A stretch of DNA of 8,808 nucleotides from Verrucomicrobiota bacterium (GTDB lineage Bacteria > Verrucomicrobiota > Verrucomicrobiia > Chthoniobacterales > UBA10450), in NCBI GenBank assembly GCA_003219355.1, contig QHOQ01000028.1, positions 1 to 8,808 on the forward strand, read 5' to 3'. The notes beneath the pieces were generated by a model that worked only from the letters and a program-made list of their open reading frames with translations, had not been told where the DNA came from and searched no databases. Of this stretch, positions 1-5,954 are shown in pieces. The number at the start of each line of letters is the position of its first letter. The first letter of the stretch is position 1. The translations under genes were made by a program, and so were the position numbers.

Positions 1-1
1 T

Positions 2-352
2 ATCAAGTCGAAAACAGGGCCGCGGATCGTTGACCTTTCTGGAAGGACGGATCTGCTTACCCTGGCGGCGCTCATCGCGCAGGCACGTCTTCTAGTGACA
101 GTGGACTCCGCTCCGATGCACCTCGCGGCAGCGGTGCAGACGCCGCAAGTGGCTCTTTTCGGTCCGACGAATCCATTTCACTGGCGACCGCGGGAGAGCC
201 CTGCACTGATCTTGCAGGGAGAATCGAGAACTCCTTTAACGGAATTTTCACCTCTACGGGCGCGCCTTCCGATGAGCCAAATCTCGACGGAAGCGGTGAT
301 CGATGCTATGGATTCGCTGCTGTCGCCTCAAGCGACGACTCAAACTTCATGA
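2..352 (+). CDS. Glycosyltransferase family 9 (heptosyltransferase-type), C-terminal fragment
   Basis: The reading frame is open from the left edge of the window to a TGA at 350-352, so this is the 3' end of a gene whose start lies outside. An internal GTG at 95 is not the start, because family-like sequence (DLSGRTDLLTLAALIAQA) precedes it. The segment VTVDSAPMHLAAAV followed by ALFGPTNPFHWRPR is the nucleotide-sugar-binding part of the C-terminal Rossmann domain of GT9 enzymes such as WaaC, WaaF and WaaQ. The VDSAPMH and FHWRP signatures look closest to WaaQ/RfaQ. These enzymes add heptose to the lipopolysaccharide core on the cytoplasmic face of the inner membrane. The stop overlaps the next start as ATGA, implying translational coupling with the downstream exporter. 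Family assignment is strong; the exact sugar and acceptor cannot be told from about 116 residues. Confidence 0.9.
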   Translation: MKSKTGPRIVDLSGRTDLLTLAALIAQARLLVTVDSAPMHLAAAVQTPQVALFGPTNPFHWRPRESPALILQGESRTPLTEFSPLRARLPMSQISTEAVIDAMDSLLSPQATTQTS

Positions 353-2226
353 AGAACGGGAAAACCGGCAAGAAAAAGCCCTCATTTTGGCAAACTCTTA
401 AGGCCGCCTCGGGTCCGTACCGGCGGCTCTACGGCTACGTCAAGCCGTACAAGGCGCGCTTTATCCTTGGCCTTTCGTTGGGCTTCGCCTTCGGCATGGT
501 CAATTCGCTCTTCCCGCTGGTCGTCGCCCGGGTGACAAGCGTCATCTTCCACGGAGCCGCTCCGAATCCGATGGCATTGCGCTCAAATCTCGAAATCTTA
601 AACACCGGTCCTAAAATCAATTCACTCCTTCTTATCTGCCTCGCCATTCCCGCGATCATGACGGTGCGCAGCCTCTGTTCCTACGGCAACTCTTATTGCA
701 TGAACTGGGTAAGCAACAAAGTCGTGACCGACATCCGGAACCAGCTTTTCGGCAAGATTGTGCGCCACTCGATGGAGTTCTTTAATAAAATGCAGGCTGG
801 ATTTCTCATATCGCGGATCACCAACGACACGCGTGGGATGCAGATGGCGCTAACCACCGTAAGCAGCGATCTGTTTAAGCAGCCAATCACCATCGTTGGC
901 GGAATTACTGTTCTCCTTCTAATGGACTGGAGGTTTACAGTTGTGACCCTGGTTCTTTTTCCGATTTGTCTACTGCCGATCCGAATTTATGGGCGCAGCG
1001 CGCGCAAGGCGGTGCGAAACGAGCAGGAAGACATGGGCCAGATGGTCGTGACCATGCAGGAAACATTCGCCGGCATTCGGGTCATCAAATCGTTCAGTCG
1101 GGAAGAGCATCAGGAGAAATCGTTCGTCCGGAGCAATCAGCTTCAGTTCTCGAACATGATGCGAATGATCAAATCCATGGAAGCGGTCGGGCCGCTAGTG
1201 GAAACGATCGCGGCCGTGGGCGTGGGTCTGGCGTTGCTTTATGTTTACGCCGTAAATCTGAGCGCTGGGCGTTTCTTTGGACTGATCTCGGGGATTTTTA
1301 TCCTGTACGAGCCGATTAAAACACTCAGCAAAATCCACATCGTAATGCAGAGATCGGTCTCTGCCACCACCGAGATTTTCAGGATTTTAGATTTGGAACC
1401 GGCCGTCAATGACACTCCTGATGCCATTGCGATGACCTCGTCGCGAGGCCGGCTCGATTTTGAAAATGTAATTTTCCGTTACGCAAACACTGTCACCGAC
1501 GCGGTAAAAGATTTGAATTTGCATATCGAACCAGGCAAAACTTATGCGCTCGTCGGCGCAAGCGGCGCGGGCAAAAGTACGATTCTTTCCCTCATCCTGC
1601 GTTTATACGATCCGACTTCCGGGAGCGTGAAAATTGACGGCCGCGATTTGCGCACGATCACGCAAAAATCCCTGCGCCAACAGATCGGTCTCGTGACTCA
1701 GGAAACATTTTTATTTCACGACACCATTTTCAAAAATATTCAGTTCGGAAGACTCGATGCCACGCCGGAGGAAGTGTATGAAGCGGCGCACACCGCATTT
1801 GCCCACGATTTCATCATGGCGCAACCGAAAGGCTATGAGACAATCATCGGTGACAAAGGCTGTCTCCTCTCCGGCGGCCAACAGCAGCGTCTTGCGATTG
1901 CACGCGCCGTCCTGAAAAACGCGCCGATTCTACTACTCGACGAGGCGACATCGTCGCTCGATTCCGAATCGGAAAAGCAGATTCAAAAGGCGCTCGAAAA
2001 GCTCACCGCTGGGCGAACCGTAATCGCAATTGCCCATCGGCTATCCACGGTTTTGTCGGCCGATCAAATCGTGGTGATGGATTATGGCCGGATTAAGGAG
2101 ATCGGCACACATGCCGAGCTGCTGGAGAAGTCCGGGTACTATCGCCGGCTTTACGATCACCAGTTCAATCGGCCTCAAAGAGAAAGCCTGGCTGAACAGG
2201 CCATTCTCGTGGAGGAACTTGTTTAA
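349..2226 (+). CDS. MsbA-type ABC exporter, fused permease and ATPase
   Basis: This 625-residue half-transporter has an N-terminal six-helix membrane domain (about residues 35-335; clear hydrophobic segments near 37-62, 90-110, 175-213 and 280-325) and a C-terminal ATPase domain. ATPase motifs are complete: A-loop Y378, Walker A GASGAGKST at 403-411, Q-loop Q451, signature LSGGQ at 507-511, Walker B ILLLDE at 527-532 with catalytic E532, D-loop SSLD, and switch H563. Such proteins dimerise and flip lipids or export hydrophobic compounds. The upstream overlapping heptosyltransferase makes lipid A-core the likeliest cargo, as for MsbA, but that is inference because the fold is shared by many lipid, peptide and drug exporters. 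It is slightly longer than E. coli MsbA (about 580) through a basic N-terminal extension and a C-terminal tail. The ATG at 349 has no clear Shine-Dalgarno sequence; coupling to the upstream gene (4-base overlap) probably drives initiation. Confidence 0.93.
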   Translation: MKNGKTGKKKPSFWQTLKAASGPYRRLYGYVKPYKARFILGLSLGFAFGMVNSLFPLVVARVTSVIFHGAAPNPMALRSNLEILNTGPKINSLLLICLAIPAIMTVRSLCSYGNSYCMNWVSNKVVTDIRNQLFGKIVRHSMEFFNKMQAGFLISRITNDTRGMQMALTTVSSDLFKQPITIVGGITVLLLMDWRFTVVTLVLFPICLLPIRIYGRSARKAVRNEQEDMGQMVVTMQETFAGIRVIKSFSREEHQEKSFVRSNQLQFSNMMRMIKSMEAVGPLVETIAAVGVGLALLYVYAVNLSAGRFFGLISGIFILYEPIKTLSKIHIVMQRSVSATTEIFRILDLEPAVNDTPDAIAMTSSRGRLDFENVIFRYANTVTDAVKDLNLHIEPGKTYALVGASGAGKSTILSLILRLYDPTSGSVKIDGRDLRTITQKSLRQQIGLVTQETFLFHDTIFKNIQFGRLDATPEEVYEAAHTAFAHDFIMAQPKGYETIIGDKGCLLSGGQQQRLAIARAVLKNAPILLLDEATSSLDSESEKQIQKALEKLTAGRTVIAIAHRLSTVLSADQIVVMDYGRIKEIGTHAELLEKSGYYRRLYDHQFNRPQRESLAEQAILVEELV

Positions 2227-2349
2227 CGATTCGCTCCAGCCACCTACCTGGGGCCGGTTTTAGCGTCCGTTTATTTACGGCGTACAAGGCAGTGGCAACA
2301 GCCCTTCCAACGCTTTTCATTTCGCCTCCTCCGAATTAATCTCTGGAAA
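2227..2349. other. Intergenic gap between exporter and PHP genes
   Basis: These 123 bases contain no supported gene. A short weak palindrome (CCGT at 2269-2272 and ACGG at 2277-2280 around TTATTT-like bases) is visible but too small to call a terminator. The gap remains open in the PHP reading frame from the exporter stop, yet offers no ATG, GTG or TTG in that frame, so the PHP protein is not extended upstream. Confidence 0.35.
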
Positions 2350-3075
2350 ATGCCGTTCAATATCGACCTGCACACCCATTCCTTCTTTTCCGGTGACGGA
2401 GTCTCCAGCCCGGAAGATTTGATCGCGTCGGCGCGCGCCAAAGGCTTGCATGGCATCGCCATCACCGATCACAACACGTGTGATGCCGTTAATTACCTGC
2501 TCGAGCGAGGTTTGATGCGGCTCGATGGTTTGCCAGTGGATGATTTTTTAGTGTTGCCCGGCGTCGAAGTAACCACAGCAGATGGTCATCTTCTCTGTAT
2601 CGGAGAGACTCTCCCCTATCTCAAAGGGAAACCCGCACGCGAAGTTTGCGAAATGATCCATGAACGTGGCGGCCTAGCGATTCCGCCGCACCCATACGAT
2701 TTGTTTCGGGCCGGGATCCGTCTCTCCACATTGGAAGCACTCCCGATCGACGCGATTGAGGTTTTCAACGCTGCGACCACATTGCGCCGCTACAATCGTT
2801 ACGCGTTCAAGTACGCGCAGATTCGCGGTTTGCCCATGACCGCTGCGAGCGATGCGCATCATGCCGCGACCGTCGGAACCGCCTACACGATTCTGAACAC
2901 GGATGATTTTTCTGTGAAAGGAATTCTCGCGCAGATCGTCAAGAGCAATGAGCTCAACCAAAAATATCTCACCCCGCGCGATAGCCTCCGCAAAACCTGG
3001 AACAATTGGCTGCGACTGCGACGCCGGAAAAAAATTCCAGAATTGGCGGCGAAAGACGCCGGCAACGGACGCTGA
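2350..3075 (+). CDS. PHP-domain metal-dependent phosphoesterase
   Basis: This 241-residue protein carries the motifs of the PHP (polymerase and histidinol phosphatase) superfamily in order: DLHTHS with H8 and H10, AITDHNT with D40 and H41, LPGVEVTTADGH with E73 and H80, PPHPYD with H114, and SDAHH with D168 and H170. These would bind a cluster of divalent metals and hydrolyse a phosphoester. Stand-alone members include nucleotide phosphatases, small-RNA or oligonucleotide nucleases (RNase AM/YciV-like) and uncharacterised hydrolases; the substrate here cannot be read from sequence. No signal peptide is seen, so it is probably cytoplasmic. The tail (about 210-241) is basic and not part of the fold core. 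The ATG at 2350 is the first usable start after an in-frame stop at 2224-2226, and it sits 5-10 residues before the first metal motif, as is usual. It lies 123 bases after the exporter gene, so shared transcription is possible but unproven. Confidence 0.9.
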   Translation: MPFNIDLHTHSFFSGDGVSSPEDLIASARAKGLHGIAITDHNTCDAVNYLLERGLMRLDGLPVDDFLVLPGVEVTTADGHLLCIGETLPYLKGKPAREVCEMIHERGGLAIPPHPYDLFRAGIRLSTLEALPIDAIEVFNAATTLRRYNRYAFKYAQIRGLPMTAASDAHHAATVGTAYTILNTDDFSVKGILAQIVKSNELNQKYLTPRDSLRKTWNNWLRLRRRKKIPELAAKDAGNGR

Positions 3076-3099
3076 TTTCTCACTTTCTTACTTCCAAGC

Positions 3100-3387
3100 A
3101 TGTCCGCTTACGTGATCGTCGAAATCGACATTATCGATCCGGCCGGCTATGAGGAATACAAGAAACTCGCCGGCGCGACCGTGGAAAAATATGGCGGCAA
3201 ATATATTGTGCGCGGCGGAGCAGCCGAGACGCTCGAAGGCGATTGGAAACCGAAACGCATTGTCGTGTTGCGATTCGACTCGGTGCAGCGCGCTAAAGAA
3301 TGGCTAAATTGCGAGGAATATCGCGAACCCCGCAAAATGCGTCACCGTACTGCAAGAACAAAAATGATCCTCGTCGGAGGGATCTGA
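3100..3387 (+). CDS. DUF1330 family protein
   Basis: This is a 95-residue protein matching the DUF1330 family over its full length: start AYVIVEIDIIDPAGYEEYKK, then KYGGKYIVRGGAAETLEGDWKPKRIVVLRFDS, the aromatic WLNCEEY segment, and a terminal MILVGGI strand. Family members adopt a dimeric alpha/beta-barrel (ferredoxin-like) fold related to antibiotic-biosynthesis monooxygenase-type small proteins; no general biochemical role is established. No signal peptide or membrane helix is present. It starts 24 bases after the PHP gene with no recognisable Shine-Dalgarno sequence, so it may be the last gene of the plus-strand run. The length is normal for the family and nothing appears truncated. The family call is firm; the function is unknown. 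Confidence 0.9.
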   Translation: MSAYVIVEIDIIDPAGYEEYKKLAGATVEKYGGKYIVRGGAAETLEGDWKPKRIVVLRFDSVQRAKEWLNCEEYREPRKMRHRTARTKMILVGGI

Positions 3388-3591
3388 TTTTAATTGGTAG
3401 GCACAACCGCCTTGCCCCTAGTCCAAGGAAACCTTGAAGATATTCCCTCTGGTCTTTGGCACCGCTGCTGTCGATCGGCTTATTTCGGTGGCCTCGATCT
3501 TCTGTAACTTTGCGTTCAACCTGTGCTGATCTGTGGCTGAAAACTTCTTCGTCTTTCTTAGCTCAAATGCTATGAACTCTCCGAAGAACTG
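3388..3591. other. Intergenic region upstream of ruvB with repeat-like segment
   Basis: This 204-base gap carries no gene-sized reading frame with family resemblance. It contains a small perfect inverted repeat (arms CAAGG at 3424-3428 and CCTTG at 3432-3436, triloop AAA) about 40 bases after the DUF1330 stop, without a following T-run, so only a weak terminator candidate. At about 3501-3544 there is a degenerate direct-repeat segment with CTGTG at 3521-3525 and again at 3531-3535, followed by GCTGAAAA. The ruvB promoter presumably lies here, but no convincing -35/-10 pair was identified. Confidence 0.5.
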
Positions 3592-3592
3592 A
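3572..3592 (+). CDS. Possible leader mini-ORF of ruvB (MNSPKN)
   Basis: ATG at 3572 opens a six-codon frame ending in TGA at 3590-3592, whose final A is the first base of the ruvB ATG (TGATG arrangement). Such overlap can couple translation of a downstream gene to a leader. Short frames of this size arise by chance often, and no clear Shine-Dalgarno sequence precedes it, so this is a candidate only. Confidence 0.2.
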   Translation: MNSPKN

Positions 3593-4590
3593 TGAAACCA
3601 CCTGAACCAGATGTCGCTTTCGAAATCTCACTGCGGCCGCCGATGTTCAGCGAATTCACCGGTCAGGTGAAGGTGCGCGAACGCTTGGAATTGATGGTGG
3701 AAGCGGCGAAAAAACGGGGCGATGTGCTCGAGCACATTCTGCTGAGCGGTCCGTCCGGTCTGGGCAAGACCACGCTCGCCTACATCATTGCGAACGCGAT
3801 GAGCGTGAACATCAAAAATACCAGCGGGCCCGTAATTGAAAGAGCCGGCGAGCTCGCGGGACTTCTCACCAGTCTTGAAAAAGGCGATGTCCTTTTCATC
3901 GACGAAATCCATCGGCTCCAACCGACAATCGAAGAGTATCTTTACCCGGCGATGGAAGATTACCGGCTCGACATCATCATCGATCAAGGGCCGCAGGCGC
4001 GTAGTCTCCGCCTTAATTTGCCGAAGTTCACGCTCGTCGGCGCGACCACGCGCGCGGGGATGGTGAGCGCGCCTCTCCGTTCACGCTTCGGCATGACCGC
4101 GCGACTCGATTATTACAATGCCGAGGAAATGCAGAAGATCATTGTACGCAGCGCACGCTTGCTCGGTGTCGACATTGATTCCGCAGGAGCAGCCGAGATC
4201 GCCACGCGCACACGCGGCACGCCTCGCACTGCAAACAATCTGCTGCGTTGGGTGCGCGATTATGTTCAAGTGAAGGCGGACGGAAAAATCACCGCTGAAC
4301 TGGCCGACCGCGCCCTCACCATGCTCGAAATCGATCGCGACGGCTTCGATCAATGGGACAAGCGCATCATCGAAACCTTGATCCACAAGTTCAATGGCGG
4401 CCCTGTTGGATTAAATTCGCTCGCGGTCGCGGTTGGCGAAGAAGCTGGGACGCTCGAAGAGGTGAATGAGCCGTATTTAATCATGGAAGGTTATATCAAA
4501 CGCACGCCACAGGGCCGCGTCGCTACGCCGAACGCGTATCGTAAGCTCGGATTGAAACCGCCGGCCGGCGCCCAAGCCGAACTGCTGTAG
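3592..4590 (+). CDS. ruvB: Holliday junction branch migration ATPase RuvB
   Basis: This 332-residue protein aligns by eye with RuvB over its whole length (usual length 330-350). RuvB forms hexameric rings on DNA either side of a RuvA-bound Holliday junction and drives branch migration with ATP in recombinational repair. Visible motifs are LRPPMFSEFTGQ at the N-terminus, Walker A GPSGLGKT at 53-60 (most RuvBs have GPPGLGKT), Walker B LFIDEIH at 101-107, YPAMEDYRLDIII, sensor 1 GATTRAG at 150-156, the arginine-finger region PLRSRFG with R165 at the position of E. coli R174, sensor 2 RGTPR near 208-212, and the C-terminal winged-helix signature GGPVGLNSLA through RTPQGRVATP. The N-terminal arm before the core is short. 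ruvA and ruvC are not adjacent. Weak Shine-Dalgarno-like GAAG lies about 6 bases before the ATG. Promoter and possible SOS control could not be recognised. Confidence 0.97.
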   Translation: MKPPEPDVAFEISLRPPMFSEFTGQVKVRERLELMVEAAKKRGDVLEHILLSGPSGLGKTTLAYIIANAMSVNIKNTSGPVIERAGELAGLLTSLEKGDVLFIDEIHRLQPTIEEYLYPAMEDYRLDIIIDQGPQARSLRLNLPKFTLVGATTRAGMVSAPLRSRFGMTARLDYYNAEEMQKIIVRSARLLGVDIDSAGAAEIATRTRGTPRTANNLLRWVRDYVQVKADGKITAELADRALTMLEIDRDGFDQWDKRIIETLIHKFNGGPVGLNSLAVAVGEEAGTLEEVNEPYLIMEGYIKRTPQGRVATPNAYRKLGLKPPAGAQAELL

Positions 4591-4591
4591 C

Positions 4592-4608
4592 GGCGCACTA
4601 TGAGCGCC
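4592..4608. terminator. Candidate hairpin between convergent ruvB and livK-like genes
   Basis: A perfect inverted repeat with arms GGCGC (4592-4596) and GCGCC (4604-4608) around a 7-base loop begins one base after the ruvB stop codon, in the 47-base convergent gap. No T-run follows on either strand, and the 5-bp stem is short, so its role as a bidirectional terminator is only a suggestion. Confidence 0.3.
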
Positions 4609-4637
4609 TAAATCCGCGAGTCGCGTGCGCTCCTCGA

Positions 4638-5849
4638 TCAGAAAATCGTGAGCACGCCGTTGTTGTAAGTTCCAATGCGAACCCACGTATCATTGCGAAC
4701 AGCCCAGAAATCGAAATCGCCGTTGGCACGGTCGCCGGCGGAATTGAGCGCCGTCGATCCGGTTATGCCCGAGTACGCGTCCGCCTCCCTCACGAATGCC
4801 GTTTTGAAATCAACGAAGTTCTTCAGGTCGCCCACATCTTCCAGGGCGCGCTGGATAACAAAGAGCGCATCGTAAGTCGATAGCGCAAAGGCGTCGGGCT
4901 TGATTCCCGTGCGGGCTTCGATCTCGTCGGCAATTGGCTGCCATTCGCTCTGCAGCGAGTCCGGAAGTCCGAAGATTGGATTTGGGTAATCTACGCTCTC
5001 TGCGAAGGCCGCAGCAGTCGCATCACCCGTTAACGCTGCAGAAAGCGCAACGCCATCGCTACCGTACCACATCGTCGTCGAGAGCGTGAGATTAGATTGC
5101 GCCGCGTGAAAAATGTCCACTACTTCATCGAACGCCGCGAGATAGACCGCGATTGTAGAGCCGCCGGCTCCAACCTGTGAGGCGATGGAAGTGATCGCCA
5201 GAGTAAAGTCAGTCGTTGTCGGTTCGTACTGAAAGCCCGAAGCGACTGTGCCTCCGAGCGCTTCGAACCGCGCCTTAACAGAGTCGTGCAGACCGTTATT
5301 ACCAGCGTCGTTTCGCCATAAGGGAACGATCGTCTGGATTCCATCGTGCGACATCAATGCGACGATCGCCTTGGCTTCGAGCGTGTCGTCTGGACAAAGA
5401 CGAAAGATGTTGTCTTCGGGAATGGCGAGCGAGTGAGCCGTGCTGCCTTGGCTGATCACGAGAATGTTATGCGCGTCCGCGTAAGGCTTAATCATGGCAA
5501 CCTCCGAACTCGTTTGCGGCCCGATAATGATTTGTACGCCGCGTCGGTCGAGGTCCTTGATCGCTTCAAGCGCCTTTGAAGGATCGTGCTGAGTATCGCG
5601 CACAAAGAATTTGAAACGATATCCACCGTGTTGGCTAATCGCGTCTGCTTCAAGCTGTTCTTCAGCAATCTGCAGCGCTGCAACCGTGTCTTGCCCGAGA
5701 GTAAACCCGGATCCAGTCAGCGTAGCGAGCACGCCAATCTTGAACACTCGCTGAGAATGCAGTTGAGCAGATTGATCCCCGCCTGCCTGACCAATAAAAG
5801 GGAGGATCAGTCCAGAAACGATGACCCGCAAGACGATGCGAATGTTCAT
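4638..5849 (-). CDS. LivK-like periplasmic substrate-binding protein of an ABC transporter
   Basis: This 403-residue protein has a signal peptide (charged MNIRIVLR, hydrophobic 9-19, probable cleavage near A22 in IGQA-GG) with no lipobox cysteine, so a soluble periplasmic protein is expected. The mature part shows the type I periplasmic-binding fold of the branched-chain amino acid family (Peripla_BP_6): FKIGVLATLTGSG at 36-48, a G-x-D-x-x-A-A helix, IIIGPQTSSEV at 107-117, LVISQGSTA at 130-138, and the common C-terminal pattern GITGSTALNSAGDRANGDFDFWAV at 361-384. Family members capture amino acids, urea, amides or aromatic acids for import. No permease or ATPase gene accompanies it here, so it either serves a transporter encoded elsewhere or acts as a sensor. 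It converges on ruvB and diverges from xseA. The ATG at 5849 is chosen because it yields the intact signal peptide; a GGAG lies 14 bases upstream, which is far for a ribosome site. The ligand is unknown. Confidence 0.88.
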   Translation of the reverse strand: MNIRIVLRVIVSGLILPFIGQAGGDQSAQLHSQRVFKIGVLATLTGSGFTLGQDTVAALQIAEEQLEADAISQHGGYRFKFFVRDTQHDPSKALEAIKDLDRRGVQIIIGPQTSSEVAMIKPYADAHNILVISQGSTAHSLAIPEDNIFRLCPDDTLEAKAIVALMSHDGIQTIVPLWRNDAGNNGLHDSVKARFEALGGTVASGFQYEPTTTDFTLAITSIASQVGAGGSTIAVYLAAFDEVVDIFHAAQSNLTLSTTMWYGSDGVALSAALTGDATAAAFAESVDYPNPIFGLPDSLQSEWQPIADEIEARTGIKPDAFALSTYDALFVIQRALEDVGDLKNFVDFKTAFVREADAYSGITGSTALNSAGDRANGDFDFWAVRNDTWVRIGTYNNGVLTIF

Positions 5850-5863
5850 AAGGGGCCGAACAT
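5846..5863 (-). CDS. Possible leader mini-ORF of the livK-like gene (MFGPL)
   Basis: On the minus strand an ATG at 5863-5861 opens a five-residue frame ending in TGA at 5848-5846, which overlaps the ATG of the substrate-binding protein gene in an ATGA arrangement. The overlap resembles translational coupling, but a frame this short is easily produced by chance and the ATG itself is embedded in the GGAG that would serve the downstream gene. Confidence 0.15.
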   Translation of the reverse strand: MFGPL

Positions 5864-5954
5864 CTCCAGACTGGCGAGACCGTCAAGAACCATCGATATT
5901 TGATGTTGGATGTTCCAATGCGTGGATGTTGAAAGTTGAACGTTGAGCGTTTTT
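5850..5954. promoter_or_regulatory. Divergent intergenic region between livK-like gene and xseA
   Basis: These 105 bases separate two genes transcribed away from each other, so promoters for both should lie here; I could not pick out convincing -35/-10 hexamers. The half nearer xseA is filled by a heptamer repeat array. A short imperfect inverted repeat (CATC at 5891-5894 and GATG at 5902-5905) precedes the array. Confidence 0.45.
5901..5951. repeat. Heptamer tandem repeat array
   Basis: Six seven-base units fit the degenerate consensus GRANGTT: TGATGTT at 5901, GGATGTT at 5908, then after a 9-base interruption GGATGTT at 5924, GAAAGTT at 5931, GAACGTT at 5938 and GAGCGTT at 5945. The array ends three bases before the xseA ATG at 5955. 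Position 3 (A in five units, G in the last) and positions 5-7 (GTT in all) are the most constant. I have a general impression that similar GTTGAA-type heptamer tracts occur between genes in some environmental bacteria, but I cannot verify that here. Confidence 0.7.

Noticed and set aside
95..97. GTG at 95 as the start of a short complete gene
   Set aside because: The frame stays open to the window edge and the upstream residues match the glycosyltransferase family, so this is a truncated gene, not an 85-residue protein.
966..1319. 117-codon plus-strand frame inside the ABC exporter gene
   Set aside because: It is an out-of-frame shadow of the membrane domain; the Gly/Arg-rich product has no motif and there is no sign of a frameshift in the exporter.
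3300..3387. Possible frameshift in the DUF1330 C-terminus because of the Arg-rich segment
   Set aside because: The terminal hydrophobic strand MILVGGI appears in frame at the expected distance, so the protein looks complete.
3628..3987. 119-codon minus-strand frame opposite ruvB
   Set aside because: It is antisense to the Walker A and B region of ruvB and has no motif of its own.
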